From Pseudomonas sp. B21-056 (GTDB taxonomy: Bacteria; Pseudomonadota; Gammaproteobacteria; Pseudomonadales; Pseudomonadaceae), in the NCBI RefSeq assembly GCF_026016325.1, contig NZ_CP087203.1:2418001-2482000 (forward strand): 64,000 bases of DNA. The letters are read 5' to 3'. The translations under genes and the position numbers were made by a program. Shown one piece after another: positions 56,546 to 64,000 of the stretch (within the stretch, counting starts at the first letter, position 1; each line of letters opens with the position of its first letter). Below the pieces are notes generated by a model. It made no database searches. It worked only from the letters and a program-made list of their open reading frames with translations, and was not told the origin of the DNA.

Positions 56546-57963
56546 CAACGGCACGAACACTTTACGATAAACTCTGGAGCGGACATCTTGTTGATCCCAC
56601 CGGAGATATTGATCAGGACCAACTGCTCTATATCGACCGTCATCTGATCAACGAGGTAACCAGCCCACAAGCTTTCGAAGGTTTGCGAATGGCCGGCCGT
56701 CGCACTTGGCGTTCAGCCAGCGTTATCGCAACTGCCGATCATAGTGTGCCAACTGACGGCACGGACAACCCCATCAGCGATGAGCTGGCGCGGATTCAGG
56801 TGCAGACGCTGGAGCGCAACATCGATCAGCATGGAGCGTTGGCATGGTTTCCTTATCGTGCTCCAGGGCAAGGTATTGTCCATGTAGTGGGGCCAGAGTT
56901 GGGCGCGACGCAGCCGGGAATGACCATCGTCTGTGGCGACTCACACACATCTACTCACGGCGCATTTGCAGCCTTGGCCTTCGGTATCGGCACCTCGGAG
57001 GTCGAGCACGTACTGGCCACGCAAACGCTATCGACACGGCGATCGAAAACCTTACTCGTGGTGCTGGAAGGTGAGCTGCCAGCGGGTGTGTACGCCAAGG
57101 ATATGGCTTTGGCAGTCATCGCGGAGCTGGGTACTGCTGGAGCAAGCGGCCATGTTATCGAGTTCTGTGGGAGTAGCGTCCGTTCGCTGTCGATGGAGGG
57201 ACGCATGACGTTGTGCAACATGGCCATTGAAGCCGGCGCTCGTGCAGGTCTGATCGCAGTCGACGCGGTCACCCTCAACTATTTGAAAGGTCGCCCAATG
57301 GCGCCTAAAGAACAGTATTGGGATCAGGCCGTTGCTTACTGGTCCACGCTGGTATCTGATCCAGGTGCCACTTTTGATCGTCAATTGCGAATAGATGTTC
57401 AGCGCTTGCAGCCCATGGTGACATGGGGCACCACTCCTGAAATGTCTGTGGGGGTGAATGGGAGCGTCCCTGATCCGGCGCGAGAGACCAATCCAATAAG
57501 GCGGCGTAGCCTCGAACGTGCGTTGAGCTATATGAACTTACGTGCTGGCCAAGCCCTGCGAGGTCTTGTTATCGACAAGGTTTTTATAGGCTCCTGCACA
57601 AACGCGCGGATTGAAGATTTGCGTATCGCCGCATCTATAGTTGCAGGACGCCGTATTGCCAGTACCTTACTGACAGCCCTGGTGGTGCCTGGCTCCGGTG
57701 CAGTGAAACGCCAGGCTGAAGATGAAGGTCTTGATCGTATTTTTATCGCGGCTGGCTTTGAATGGCGCAGCCCGGGTTGCTCGATGTGCCTGGGCATGAA
57801 TGATGATCGACTTTCTCCGGGTGAACGCTGTGCTTCAACGTCGAACCGAAACTTCGAAGGCCGTCAGGGGGCAGGAGGGCGCAGTCATCTGCTTAGTCCG
57901 GCGATGGCTGCCGCCGCAGCGCTGGCGGGCTGTTTGACCGACGTTAGGGAGTGGACGGTATGA
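56542..57963 (+). CDS. Aconitase-family hydro-lyase large subunit (LeuC-like)
   Basis: A 473-residue [4Fe-4S] hydro-lyase subunit. Family segments are DHSVPTDG near 65, [26 protein letters not shown] near 120 (shortened: [12 protein letters not shown]), [14 protein letters not shown] near 350 with the first cluster Cys, and [11 protein letters not shown] near 410 with the other two. All three cluster cysteines are present. True leuC is normally beside leuB, which is absent here. The catabolic neighbours suggest hydration of another unsaturated diacid (citraconate- or dimethylmaleate-type). The stop overlaps the small-subunit ATG. Confidence 0.85.
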   Translation: MTTARTLYDKLWSGHLVDPTGDIDQDQLLYIDRHLINEVTSPQAFEGLRMAGRRTWRSASVIATADHSVPTDGTDNPISDELARIQVQTLERNIDQHGALAWFPYRAPGQGIVHVVGPELGATQPGMTIVCGDSHTSTHGAFAALAFGIGTSEVEHVLATQTLSTRRSKTLLVVLEGELPAGVYAKDMALAVIAELGTAGASGHVIEFCGSSVRSLSMEGRMTLCNMAIEAGARAGLIAVDAVTLNYLKGRPMAPKEQYWDQAVAYWSTLVSDPGATFDRQLRIDVQRLQPMVTWGTTPEMSVGVNGSVPDPARETNPIRRRSLERALSYMNLRAGQALRGLVIDKVFIGSCTNARIEDLRIAASIVAGRRIASTLLTALVVPGSGAVKRQAEDEGLDRIFIAAGFEWRSPGCSMCLGMNDDRLSPGERCASTSNRNFEGRQGAGGRSHLLSPAMAAAAALAGCLTDVREWTV

Positions 57964-58601
57964 AAGCAATAGATCGCCATGATGGACTGGTCGCCGTGCT
58001 CAACCGAAACGATGTCGACACCGACGCAATCTTGCCTAAGCAGTTCATGAAATCCGTCAGTCGCTCAGGCTATGGTCCTCACGTCTTTGATGAGTGGCGC
58101 TACACCGATAGCGGAGTGCTCGGCATGGATTGCACTCTTCGACCGGTTAACACTTCTTTTGAACTCAACCAGCGGCAATATCTCGGCGCCTCGGTGCTTC
58201 TGACTCGACGCAATTTCGGCTGCGGTTCCTCGCGCGAACATGCTGTCTGGGGATTGCTAGAGTACGGATTCAGCGTCGTGATTGGCGAAAGTTTCGCTGA
58301 TATCTTCCGTTCCAATTGCGTCAACAACGGTCTGTTGACGATACAACTGAGTATGCGTCAAATTGAGGATCTCATCGTCGCAGTCAATGCCAATCCGGGG
58401 TATCGATTGTCGGTCAGGCTAGGCGAGCAGTACGTGGAAATGCCGGGCGGAAATAGACTGGCGTTTGATGTTCCTCTGCCAGATAAGCAACGACTTATGG
58501 CTGGGCTGGATACCATCGGCAATACCCTTCAGCAGCGCGACAAAATCAGCGCTTTCGAACAGAGGCAGAAAACACGGTTTCCCTGGCTTTACTCAGACTG
58601 A
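57960..58601 (+). CDS. Aconitase-family hydro-lyase small subunit (LeuD-like)
   Basis: A 213-residue swivel-domain subunit. [19 protein letters not shown] and [15 protein letters not shown] are the LeuD substrate-recognition and dehydratase signatures, and [18 protein letters not shown] follows. The ATG at 57960 overlaps the large-subunit stop as ATGA, with GGAG 9 nt upstream. It pairs with the preceding gene in the same operon. Confidence 0.85.
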   Translation: MKAIDRHDGLVAVLNRNDVDTDAILPKQFMKSVSRSGYGPHVFDEWRYTDSGVLGMDCTLRPVNTSFELNQRQYLGASVLLTRRNFGCGSSREHAVWGLLEYGFSVVIGESFADIFRSNCVNNGLLTIQLSMRQIEDLIVAVNANPGYRLSVRLGEQYVEMPGGNRLAFDVPLPDKQRLMAGLDTIGNTLQQRDKISAFEQRQKTRFPWLYSD

Positions 58602-58662
58602 TTTCCCTAGGTCGCGGAGGTTCCTTGAGAAATCACCGAGCTTTCCGAGATAGGTCCCTTGA

Positions 58663-59406
58663 TCAAAATCTTGGAACAGGTCGCTCCACGACGCTCCAAT
58701 ATGACGATGTGTCGATAAGGCTCAGGACGCGACTCTGTTCCTGGTCCAGGCTCAGGGTGCCTCGGATCAAATCACCAGCTAGCCAGCTCGGTGTGTTAGC
58801 CGCCAACACTCTACCTTCGGCATTAAGTAACAACGCCTCGTTACTAACCCGCATAAGGCTGCGCACGAGTAAGGGTTCCAACGAGTGCAAAGAAATATCG
58901 GCAGCAGCTACACCAATGAAGCGATCTGCAAAAAAAATAGGGACCGAGAAGGCGACGATGTATTGCTCTGTGCCGTACAAATCCACAAACGGGCCGTCTA
59001 TAGATGGCTGTCGGGTTTGCTGGGGGCGGGTGTACCAGGGCATGTGCAGATAATCGTAGAAGCGCTCACTACGGCTATTGAAGTTCAGTGTCAAAGGCTG
59101 AATCTCCGCTTTTTGGTTTCGGCACCACCACTCCAGATGCATTTCGCGATCTTCCAGTTCACCAGGAGCGAAGACCACTCCGGCGCCATGAAACTTGAGG
59201 CTTTCCGAGTTCAGGATCTGCCGGATTATCGGCAGCAATGGCTTGAGGTCGCCTTGGCGGGGGCGCTCCGTTGTGCAACACAGATGTTCCCAAATTCTCA
59301 ATACCTGGGCGCTTATATCGTTGAGCCCCTTGAATACGTTACTAATGGAAGCGTTGATCAGCGTCGCACATTGGGACAACTCGTTTGTCGACATTTCGTT
59401 GGTCAT
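58663..59406 (-). CDS. Soluble Cache-domain protein, probable ligand sensor
   Basis: A 247-residue protein with no signal peptide or membrane helix. It consists almost only of a Cache-like fold: N-terminal long helix (ATLINASISNVFKGLNDISAQVLRIW in part: NVFKGLNDI), a PSIDGPFVDLYGTEQYIVAFSVPIF-type strand set (VDLYGTEQYIVAFSVP) and FADRFIGVAAADISL, the usual VVGVDI-like Cache strand. No kinase, HAMP or methyl-accepting part follows. It is convergent with leuD and adjacent to the GntR gene on the same strand. GAGG lies 7 nt before its ATG. Confidence 0.7.
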   Translation of the reverse strand: MTNEMSTNELSQCATLINASISNVFKGLNDISAQVLRIWEHLCCTTERPRQGDLKPLLPIIRQILNSESLKFHGAGVVFAPGELEDREMHLEWWCRNQKAEIQPLTLNFNSRSERFYDYLHMPWYTRPQQTRQPSIDGPFVDLYGTEQYIVAFSVPIFFADRFIGVAAADISLHSLEPLLVRSLMRVSNEALLLNAEGRVLAANTPSWLAGDLIRGTLSLDQEQSRVLSLIDTSSYWSVVERPVPRF

Positions 59407-59511
59407 GGCTCTACCTCATGACTCAGAGAAGATACTGCGATGCCTGCAGTCGACGAGGTACGCGACGGCGACCTGCACTGCGAGTAAATAATTCAGCAAG
59501 TTTCGTTCCAT

Positions 59512-60261
59512 TCACAAGTCGCCTTCTGCCATCTGTTGTAGTCGTAGGGTGCTCAGGCGGCGAACACCTCGTGTTACATGCGCTTCTGCCAGGGCGCCGG
59601 CCAGATTGGCGTCGTTCGCTACGATGGCTTCCAGGATAGCTCTGTGTTCCCGTTCGATGGTCTGTGGATCCGGTTGACCGGAAAACGGCAGCCATAACAG
59701 TTCCCCAAGTTCCGCCTGCAAGCGCGCTTCGCTGTGTGTCAGGCGCACAGACTGCGCTGCCACGGCTATTTCGATATGGAATCTGGCGTCGGCTCGTCGG
59801 CGTTCTCGCCGCTCTTGAGCGTTGGCCAGGGCGTCGACAAAGCTGCTCAGTCTTGCATGTTGCTCAGGCCCGGCGCGCTGAGCTGCCAGTCGGGCGGCTG
59901 CGCCTGAAATGGCAGCGTGTTCGTCTGCGAGGTCGCGTAGCTCAAGCGTGCTGATTTCAGAAAGTTGATCGAACAGAGACTGATCCGAGGCTTGCGGCGC
60001 TGCGCAGATGAAGCTCCCGCCACTGCGTCCGCGCCGGGTTTCGATAACCCCACGTGCTCGCAAGATCGCCAGCGCGTCCCGGAGTGTGACCGTCGCAACC
60101 CCAAGTTGTGTGGCCAGGACACTCTCATTGGGGAGCTGTTCGCCTTCTGAAAACAAACCCAGATCGATCATTTCTACCAGGCGACGGGTAACAGACTCGG
60201 TTTTACCTTCCTGGTTAAGGCGTATGAGGCTTGAAGTAGGGCTCATCGTCGATTCTTTCAT
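59512..60261 (-). CDS. FadR/GntR family transcriptional regulator
   Basis: A 249-residue regulator. The N-terminal winged helix (~20-85) has EGEQLPNESVLATQLGVATVTLRDALAILRARGVIETRRGRSGG in family form (LPNESVLATQLG, VTLRDALAIL). The C-terminal FCD helical bundle has metal/ligand His residues (HAAIS, RFHIEIA, HVTRG). It is divergent from the aldehyde dehydrogenase and probably represses it. The start could also be an ATG 15 bp downstream; neither has a strong ribosome site. Confidence 0.85.
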   Translation of the reverse strand: MKESTMSPTSSLIRLNQEGKTESVTRRLVEMIDLGLFSEGEQLPNESVLATQLGVATVTLRDALAILRARGVIETRRGRSGGSFICAAPQASDQSLFDQLSEISTLELRDLADEHAAISGAAARLAAQRAGPEQHARLSSFVDALANAQERRERRRADARFHIEIAVAAQSVRLTHSEARLQAELGELLWLPFSGQPDPQTIEREHRAILEAIVANDANLAGALAEAHVTRGVRRLSTLRLQQMAEGDL

Positions 60262-60517
60262 GGGCGGCGCCGTTTACGCCTGTGGCAATGGCCGGGGTAG
60301 CGTCAAGCACCCGGATGTGGCTCTTTAAAATTCTATTTCATATTTAATATTGTTTTTGTGGGCATTTTTCGGGTGATTCTAGAATTTAAATGCATAAAAA
60401 GTCAAAAAAATCACCTTTTCATTGCTTTTTTGGGGTTCTCATAAATTTAAAGATATGGTTCCATATGTTTAAGGCGATTCGAGATCGCGTCCATCCGAAC
60501 CAGGAGCGTTTTTAACC
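60262..60517. promoter_or_regulatory. AT-rich divergent promoter region with an ATATGG-N2-CCATAT palindrome
   Basis: This 256-bp gap is strongly AT-rich compared with the rest of the window. The palindrome at 60453-60466 lies ~52 bp before the aldehyde dehydrogenase ATG and could bind the divergent GntR regulator. No repeat-family copy is present. Confidence 0.4.
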
Positions 60518-62011
60518 ATGAGTCAGTTGACCCGATCAGAGTGGGAAGCCCAAGCCATGACGCTGAACATCGAAGGGCGAGCCTTTATCAATGGCAAATA
60601 TGTGTCGGCCAGCTCCGGTGCAACCTTCGAATGCATAAGCCCTATCGACGGGCGTGTGCTTGCCCTGGTCGCGAGTTGCGATACGGCGGATGCTGATTTG
60701 GCGGTCGCCAGCGCCCGGTCGGCGTTTGAGTCCGGCGTCTGGTCGCGCCAGGCACCTGCCATGCGCAAGGCAGTGATGGTGCGTTTTTCCGAATTGTTGG
60801 AGGCTCATGCCGAAGAGCTGGCCCTGCTGGAAACGTTGGACATGGGCAAGCCGATTTCTGATTCGCTGTCTGTCGACCTCCCAGGCACCGTTGACAGTAT
60901 CCGCTGGTGCGGTGAGGCAATCGACAAGATCTATGATGAGGTGGCAGCGACCTCGGTCGATCAGCTCGGGCTGGTTACTCGTGAGCCGGTTGGGGTGGTT
61001 GCTGCTATCGTGCCGTGGAATTTCCCGCTGATGATGGCGTCCTGGAAGCTGGGGCCGGCGCTGGCTACTGGCAACTCGGTAATCCTGAAGCCCTCGGAAC
61101 GTTCTCCGCTGACCGCTATCCGCATTGCACAGCTAGCTCTGGAAGCCGGCCTACCAGCGGGTGTCCTCAATGTCTTGCCAGGCTATGGCATCACCGTGGG
61201 CAAGGCGTTGGCCTTGCACAGTGACGTTGATACCTTGGCATTTACCGGGTCTACCCAAGTGGCCAAGCAATTACTGGTTTATGCGGGTGAGTCGAATATG
61301 AAGCGAGTTTGGCTCGAGGCAGGCGGCAAGAGCCCCAATATTGTATTTGCCGATGCCCCCGATCTGCAGGTGGCGGCCGAAGCGGCAGCAGCAGCCGTTG
61401 TTTTCAATCAGGGCGAGGTTTGCACCGCTGGTTCACGTTTGTTGGTGCAGGCGTCAATCAAGGAGCGTTTTGTGCCGATGGTTGTAGAGGCCATGAAGGG
61501 TTGGAAACCAGGGCATCCACTCAGTCCTGAAACCAATGTCGGTGCACTGGTGGACGGCCGTCATCTGGAAGGAGTATTGCAGTCCATCCACGACGGTCAG
61601 GTACAAGGTGCGCGGCTACTGCTGGGGGGGCGCGCGGTACTGGTAGAAACCGGTGGCAGTTATGTTGAGCCAACCCTATTCGACAATGTCAGCAACTCGA
61701 TGAAAGTCGCCCGGGAAGAGATCTTTGGTCCCGTACTGTCCGTGATCGAATTCGACGAAGCCGAGGATGCGGTACGCATCGCCAACGACACCCCTTACGG
61801 GCTGGCGGCAGCTGTCTGGACGGCTGACCTGTCTCGAGCCCACAACATGGCCCGCGCCCTTCGTGCCGGGAGCGTTTGGGTCAATCTCTATGATGGCGGT
61901 GACATGATGGCGCCGTTCGGCGGCTTTAAGCAGTCCGGTAATGGCCGTGACAAATCCCTGCATGCCTTTGACAAGTACACCGAGATCAAGGCCACCTGGA
62001 TTCAACTCTGA
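60518..62011 (+). CDS. NAD(P)-dependent aldehyde dehydrogenase (PuuC/KauB-like)
   Basis: A 497-residue aldehyde dehydrogenase. Catalytic Cys302 is in GEVCTAG, general base Glu267 in WLEAGGKSP, and Asn168 in PWNFP. The cofactor segment is FTGSTQVAKQL. All key residues are intact. The closest style is gamma-glutamyl-gamma-aminobutyraldehyde/omega-amino-aldehyde dehydrogenase. CCAGGAG precedes the ATG. It is followed by an APC permease, so it may oxidise an aldehyde made from an imported amine. Confidence 0.9.
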   Translation: MSQLTRSEWEAQAMTLNIEGRAFINGKYVSASSGATFECISPIDGRVLALVASCDTADADLAVASARSAFESGVWSRQAPAMRKAVMVRFSELLEAHAEELALLETLDMGKPISDSLSVDLPGTVDSIRWCGEAIDKIYDEVAATSVDQLGLVTREPVGVVAAIVPWNFPLMMASWKLGPALATGNSVILKPSERSPLTAIRIAQLALEAGLPAGVLNVLPGYGITVGKALALHSDVDTLAFTGSTQVAKQLLVYAGESNMKRVWLEAGGKSPNIVFADAPDLQVAAEAAAAAVVFNQGEVCTAGSRLLVQASIKERFVPMVVEAMKGWKPGHPLSPETNVGALVDGRHLEGVLQSIHDGQVQGARLLLGGRAVLVETGGSYVEPTLFDNVSNSMKVAREEIFGPVLSVIEFDEAEDAVRIANDTPYGLAAAVWTADLSRAHNMARALRAGSVWVNLYDGGDMMAPFGGFKQSGNGRDKSLHAFDKYTEIKATWIQL

Positions 62012-62096
62012 GGCTCCTCCTTAACTGCGCTACCGGCGGGATTACACCGTCCGATCAACGCCTACTAAAACAAATTCCTTTTTGAAGGATGCTGGA

Positions 62097-63575
62097 ATGA
62101 ACAGCTCAATAAGCCCCTCGGTTGCTGCGGACCAGGATGCGGAGCAACTCCGCGCTCTGGGGTACACCTCAAGTTTCGAACGTAGTATGAGTCTATGGCA
62201 GAACTTTGCCCTTGGGTTCACTTATCTATCCCCGGTGGTCGGGGTCTACACCTTGTTCGGCCTGTGCCTGGCTGCTGGTGGGCCGCCAATGTTGTGGTCC
62301 TACCTGCTGGTGGGGTTTGGCCAGATGCTGGTATGCCTGATTTTTTGCGAAGTGGTGTCTCAGTACCCGATTTCCGGTGGCGTCTATCCTTGGGCTCGTC
62401 GTCTGGTTGGCAAGAAGTGGGCCTGGATGGTCGGGTGGATCTATGCCATTTCTCTATGCGTTACCATTGCCGCCGTCGCGCTAGGGGCTGGGCCTTATAT
62501 TGCTAACCTTCTAGGTTTCGAGTCGTCGCCGGTGACTAATACATTGGTCGCGCTATTTCTGACGGCCACCGCGACGGTCTTGAATCTCAGTGGCACCAAG
62601 CTGTTGGCTCGGGTGGCGATGTTTGGTTTTCTCTGCGAATTGGTCGGGGCTTTGTTGATCGGTGGTTACCTGCTGATCTATGAACGCCACCAGCCCTTGA
62701 GCGTATTGTTCGACACTTTTGATATTTCTATCGATGGGGCCTATTGGCCTGCCTTCCTGACGGCCTCGTTAGCGGGAATGTTCCTGTACTACGGTTTTGA
62801 GGCCTGCGGCGATGTAGCCGAGGAAACTCCAAATCCTAGCCGCCAGGTTCCCAAGGCGATGCGAATGACTATTTGGATCGGCGGCGCCGCCTCGATCTTT
62901 GCCGCCTTGGCGTTGATCCTGGCAGTGCCTGACATGGCCGCAGTTATTTCCGGAGAAGACAAGGACCCAATGTCCACAATCTTCGGCGCAGCGTTCGGTC
63001 CTGTCGGCTCTCGGGTAGTCATGGCGGTGATTACGGTTTCGTTCGTTTCCTGCGTGCTGAGTTTGCAGGCATCTGCCAGTCGCCTGCTCTATGCCTATGC
63101 TCGAGACGAAATGCTTATGGGCAGTAACGTGTTGAAGAAACTCTCGCCTGCGACTCATGTCCCGACCGCAGCCCTGGTGGTATGTGGCGTGCTGCCGGCG
63201 ATCATCGTGTGCGTCGGCTTCTACCTTCAGAATGCCGTTGCCTTGGTGGTGAGCTTTGCTGCCATCGGTATCTACCTGGCGTTCCAAATGATTGTCGGTG
63301 GTGCGCTGTACGCCCGCATTCGAGGATGGAAACCCAAGGGCCAGTTCACCATGGGACGTTGGGGGTGGGTAGTGAACATCGTTGCGCTCTGCTACGGCTT
63401 GTTTGCCATCGTCAACATGTCCTGGCCACGTACCCCGGATGCTCCCTGGTACGTGAATTATGGCATCGCGCTTGTCGGTGTCATCGTCATCCTCGTCGGT
63501 GTTCTTTACATGACCCTGTTTCGTCCCTATGAAAAGGGCAGGGCACCAGCTTCGGATGCCTGGAAAAACCGCTAG
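62097..63575 (+). CDS. APC superfamily amino acid/amine permease
   Basis: A 492-residue inner-membrane transporter with about 12 helices. The first helix is SLWQNFALGFTYLSPVVGVYTLF, with the unwound Gly segment of the APC fold (given in part: FALGFTYLSPVVGVY). FYYGFEACGDVAEETPNPSRQVPKAM is the conserved loop after helix 6 (given in part: GDVAEETPNPSRQVPKA). The ATG at 62097 is preferred over an in-frame TTG because AAGGA is 7 nt upstream. The substrate is not readable; amines and amino acids are typical. Confidence 0.88.
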   Translation: MNSSISPSVAADQDAEQLRALGYTSSFERSMSLWQNFALGFTYLSPVVGVYTLFGLCLAAGGPPMLWSYLLVGFGQMLVCLIFCEVVSQYPISGGVYPWARRLVGKKWAWMVGWIYAISLCVTIAAVALGAGPYIANLLGFESSPVTNTLVALFLTATATVLNLSGTKLLARVAMFGFLCELVGALLIGGYLLIYERHQPLSVLFDTFDISIDGAYWPAFLTASLAGMFLYYGFEACGDVAEETPNPSRQVPKAMRMTIWIGGAASIFAALALILAVPDMAAVISGEDKDPMSTIFGAAFGPVGSRVVMAVITVSFVSCVLSLQASASRLLYAYARDEMLMGSNVLKKLSPATHVPTAALVVCGVLPAIIVCVGFYLQNAVALVVSFAAIGIYLAFQMIVGGALYARIRGWKPKGQFTMGRWGWVVNIVALCYGLFAIVNMSWPRTPDAPWYVNYGIALVGVIVILVGVLYMTLFRPYEKGRAPASDAWKNR

Positions 63576-63641
63576 GTGACATCAATGCCTGCCGCTGAGC
63601 GTGGCAGGCAAACTCATTTCCCAACAAAACGGTTGAATGCC

Positions 63642-64000
63642 ATGACGCCTCGAATCCACTCGCTGCTGTTTGGGCTGCTTCTGGTTCTGACCAGCCATAC
63701 AAGTTTTTCGGCAGGCCGAAACGACACTCTCGATGTGATCCATGACTATATGAAGGCTTGGAATGCTCACAATGCGGATGCTGCGGCTGAGTACTTTTCT
63801 GATGATGTTGAGTTCCTTGACGCTTCGGTGGGCACGCCCCAGGTTGGTCGCGACAACGCCAAGACCAATGTAATTCAGGTATTCATGCAGGCGGTACCTG
63901 ATCTGAAGTGGAAAATGCTCGGCAAGCCGATAGTCAACGGCGATAGCATTGCCTTCGAATGGGAGTTTAACGGCAACAACACCGGCCCCTGGAGCGCCGA
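63642..64000 (+). CDS. Exported SnoaL/NTF2-like protein, 3' end cut by window
   Basis: 119 codons are visible. Residues ~1-24 form a signal peptide (LLFGLLLVLTSHTSFSAG). The mature part starts a cone-shaped NTF2-like fold with VIHDYMKAWNAHNADAAAEYF and VEFLDASVG, the usual first helix and strand of SnoaL-like polyketide-cyclase/ester-cyclase relatives. It lies 66 bp after the permease on the same strand. The function is unknown, and truncation is due to the window edge. Confidence 0.7.
   Translation, partial: MTPRIHSLLFGLLLVLTSHTSFSAGRNDTLDVIHDYMKAWNAHNADAAAEYFSDDVEFLDASVGTPQVGRDNAKTNVIQVFMQAVPDLKWKMLGKPIVNGDSIAFEWEFNGNNTGPWSA

Noticed and set aside
56542..58601. Leucine-biosynthetic leuC-leuD
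   Set aside because: There is no leuB or leucine-type leader next to them. They are embedded between a CoA-transferase and catabolic regulators, so a catabolic hydro-lyase is more likely, though the reaction is not proven.

Overview
The window is a chromosomal segment of a fluorescent-group Pseudomonas. This rests on high GC content, a TTG-started gacA followed by uvrC-pgsA-tRNA-Gly, a cti gene divergent from metH, an aerobic-type cobalamin cluster with CobN/CobW/CbtAB, and many copies of two intergenic inverted-repeat families typical of these genomes.

Layout. 1-4.7 kb: the 5' part of metH (minus), fatty-acid cis/trans isomerase cti, and nfuA. 4.9-14.5 kb: a cobalamin region with cobM-cobE-cbtA-cbtB on the minus strand and cobW-cobN-chlD-like genes on the plus strand, driven by two back-to-back cobalamin riboswitches. 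The chlD-like locus carries a complete -1 ribosomal frameshift signal: A_AAA_AAG, an immediate stop, then a perfect 13-bp hairpin. It therefore probably yields both an AAA+ subunit and an AAA+/VWA subunit for cobaltochelatase. 14.7-17.1 kb: a PLD-like protein, an orphan antitoxin and a small Cys-rich exported protein. 17.4-24.1 kb: a polar amino-acid ABC transporter with RidA, an IclR regulator, a D-amino-acid PLP enzyme and a sugar kinase. 24.2-28.4 kb: a parvulin, a hybrid sensor kinase and a PilT/PilU-like ATPase. 28.5-34.6 kb: acetoacetyl-CoA synthetase, 3-hydroxybutyrate dehydrogenase, a GntP permease and a sigma-54 activator, with a visible -24/-12 promoter. 34.7-40.2 kb: the yejABEF peptide transporter. 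40.4-45.1 kb: a second parvulin, a lipase homologue whose nucleophile Ser is Gly, a three-repeat beta-rich protein, a DAHP synthase preceded by two aromatic-rich leader peptides and an attenuator, and a GNAT enzyme. 45.2-48.5 kb: gacA-uvrC-pgsA-tRNA-Gly.

From about 48.5 kb to the end, base composition drops and the intergenic repeat families vanish, which suggests an accessory catabolic region starting after tRNA-Gly. It has three parts. A minus-strand set holds an outer-membrane MetA-like channel, two alpha/beta hydrolases, a flavin monooxygenase and a VOC dioxygenase-like protein. A divergent plus-strand set, next to a LysR regulator, holds a citryl-CoA-lyase-like enzyme, a class III CoA-transferase and LeuC/LeuD-like hydro-lyase subunits. 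A third set holds a soluble Cache protein, a GntR regulator, an aldehyde dehydrogenase, an APC permease and an exported SnoaL-like protein cut by the window end. My inference is that the first two parts form a peripheral-to-central route: ring oxidation and cleavage, then hydration of an unsaturated diacid, CoA activation and retro-Claisen cleavage. The substrate cannot be read from the sequence.

All coordinates, motifs and palindromes were read by eye. No similarity search or folding program was run.
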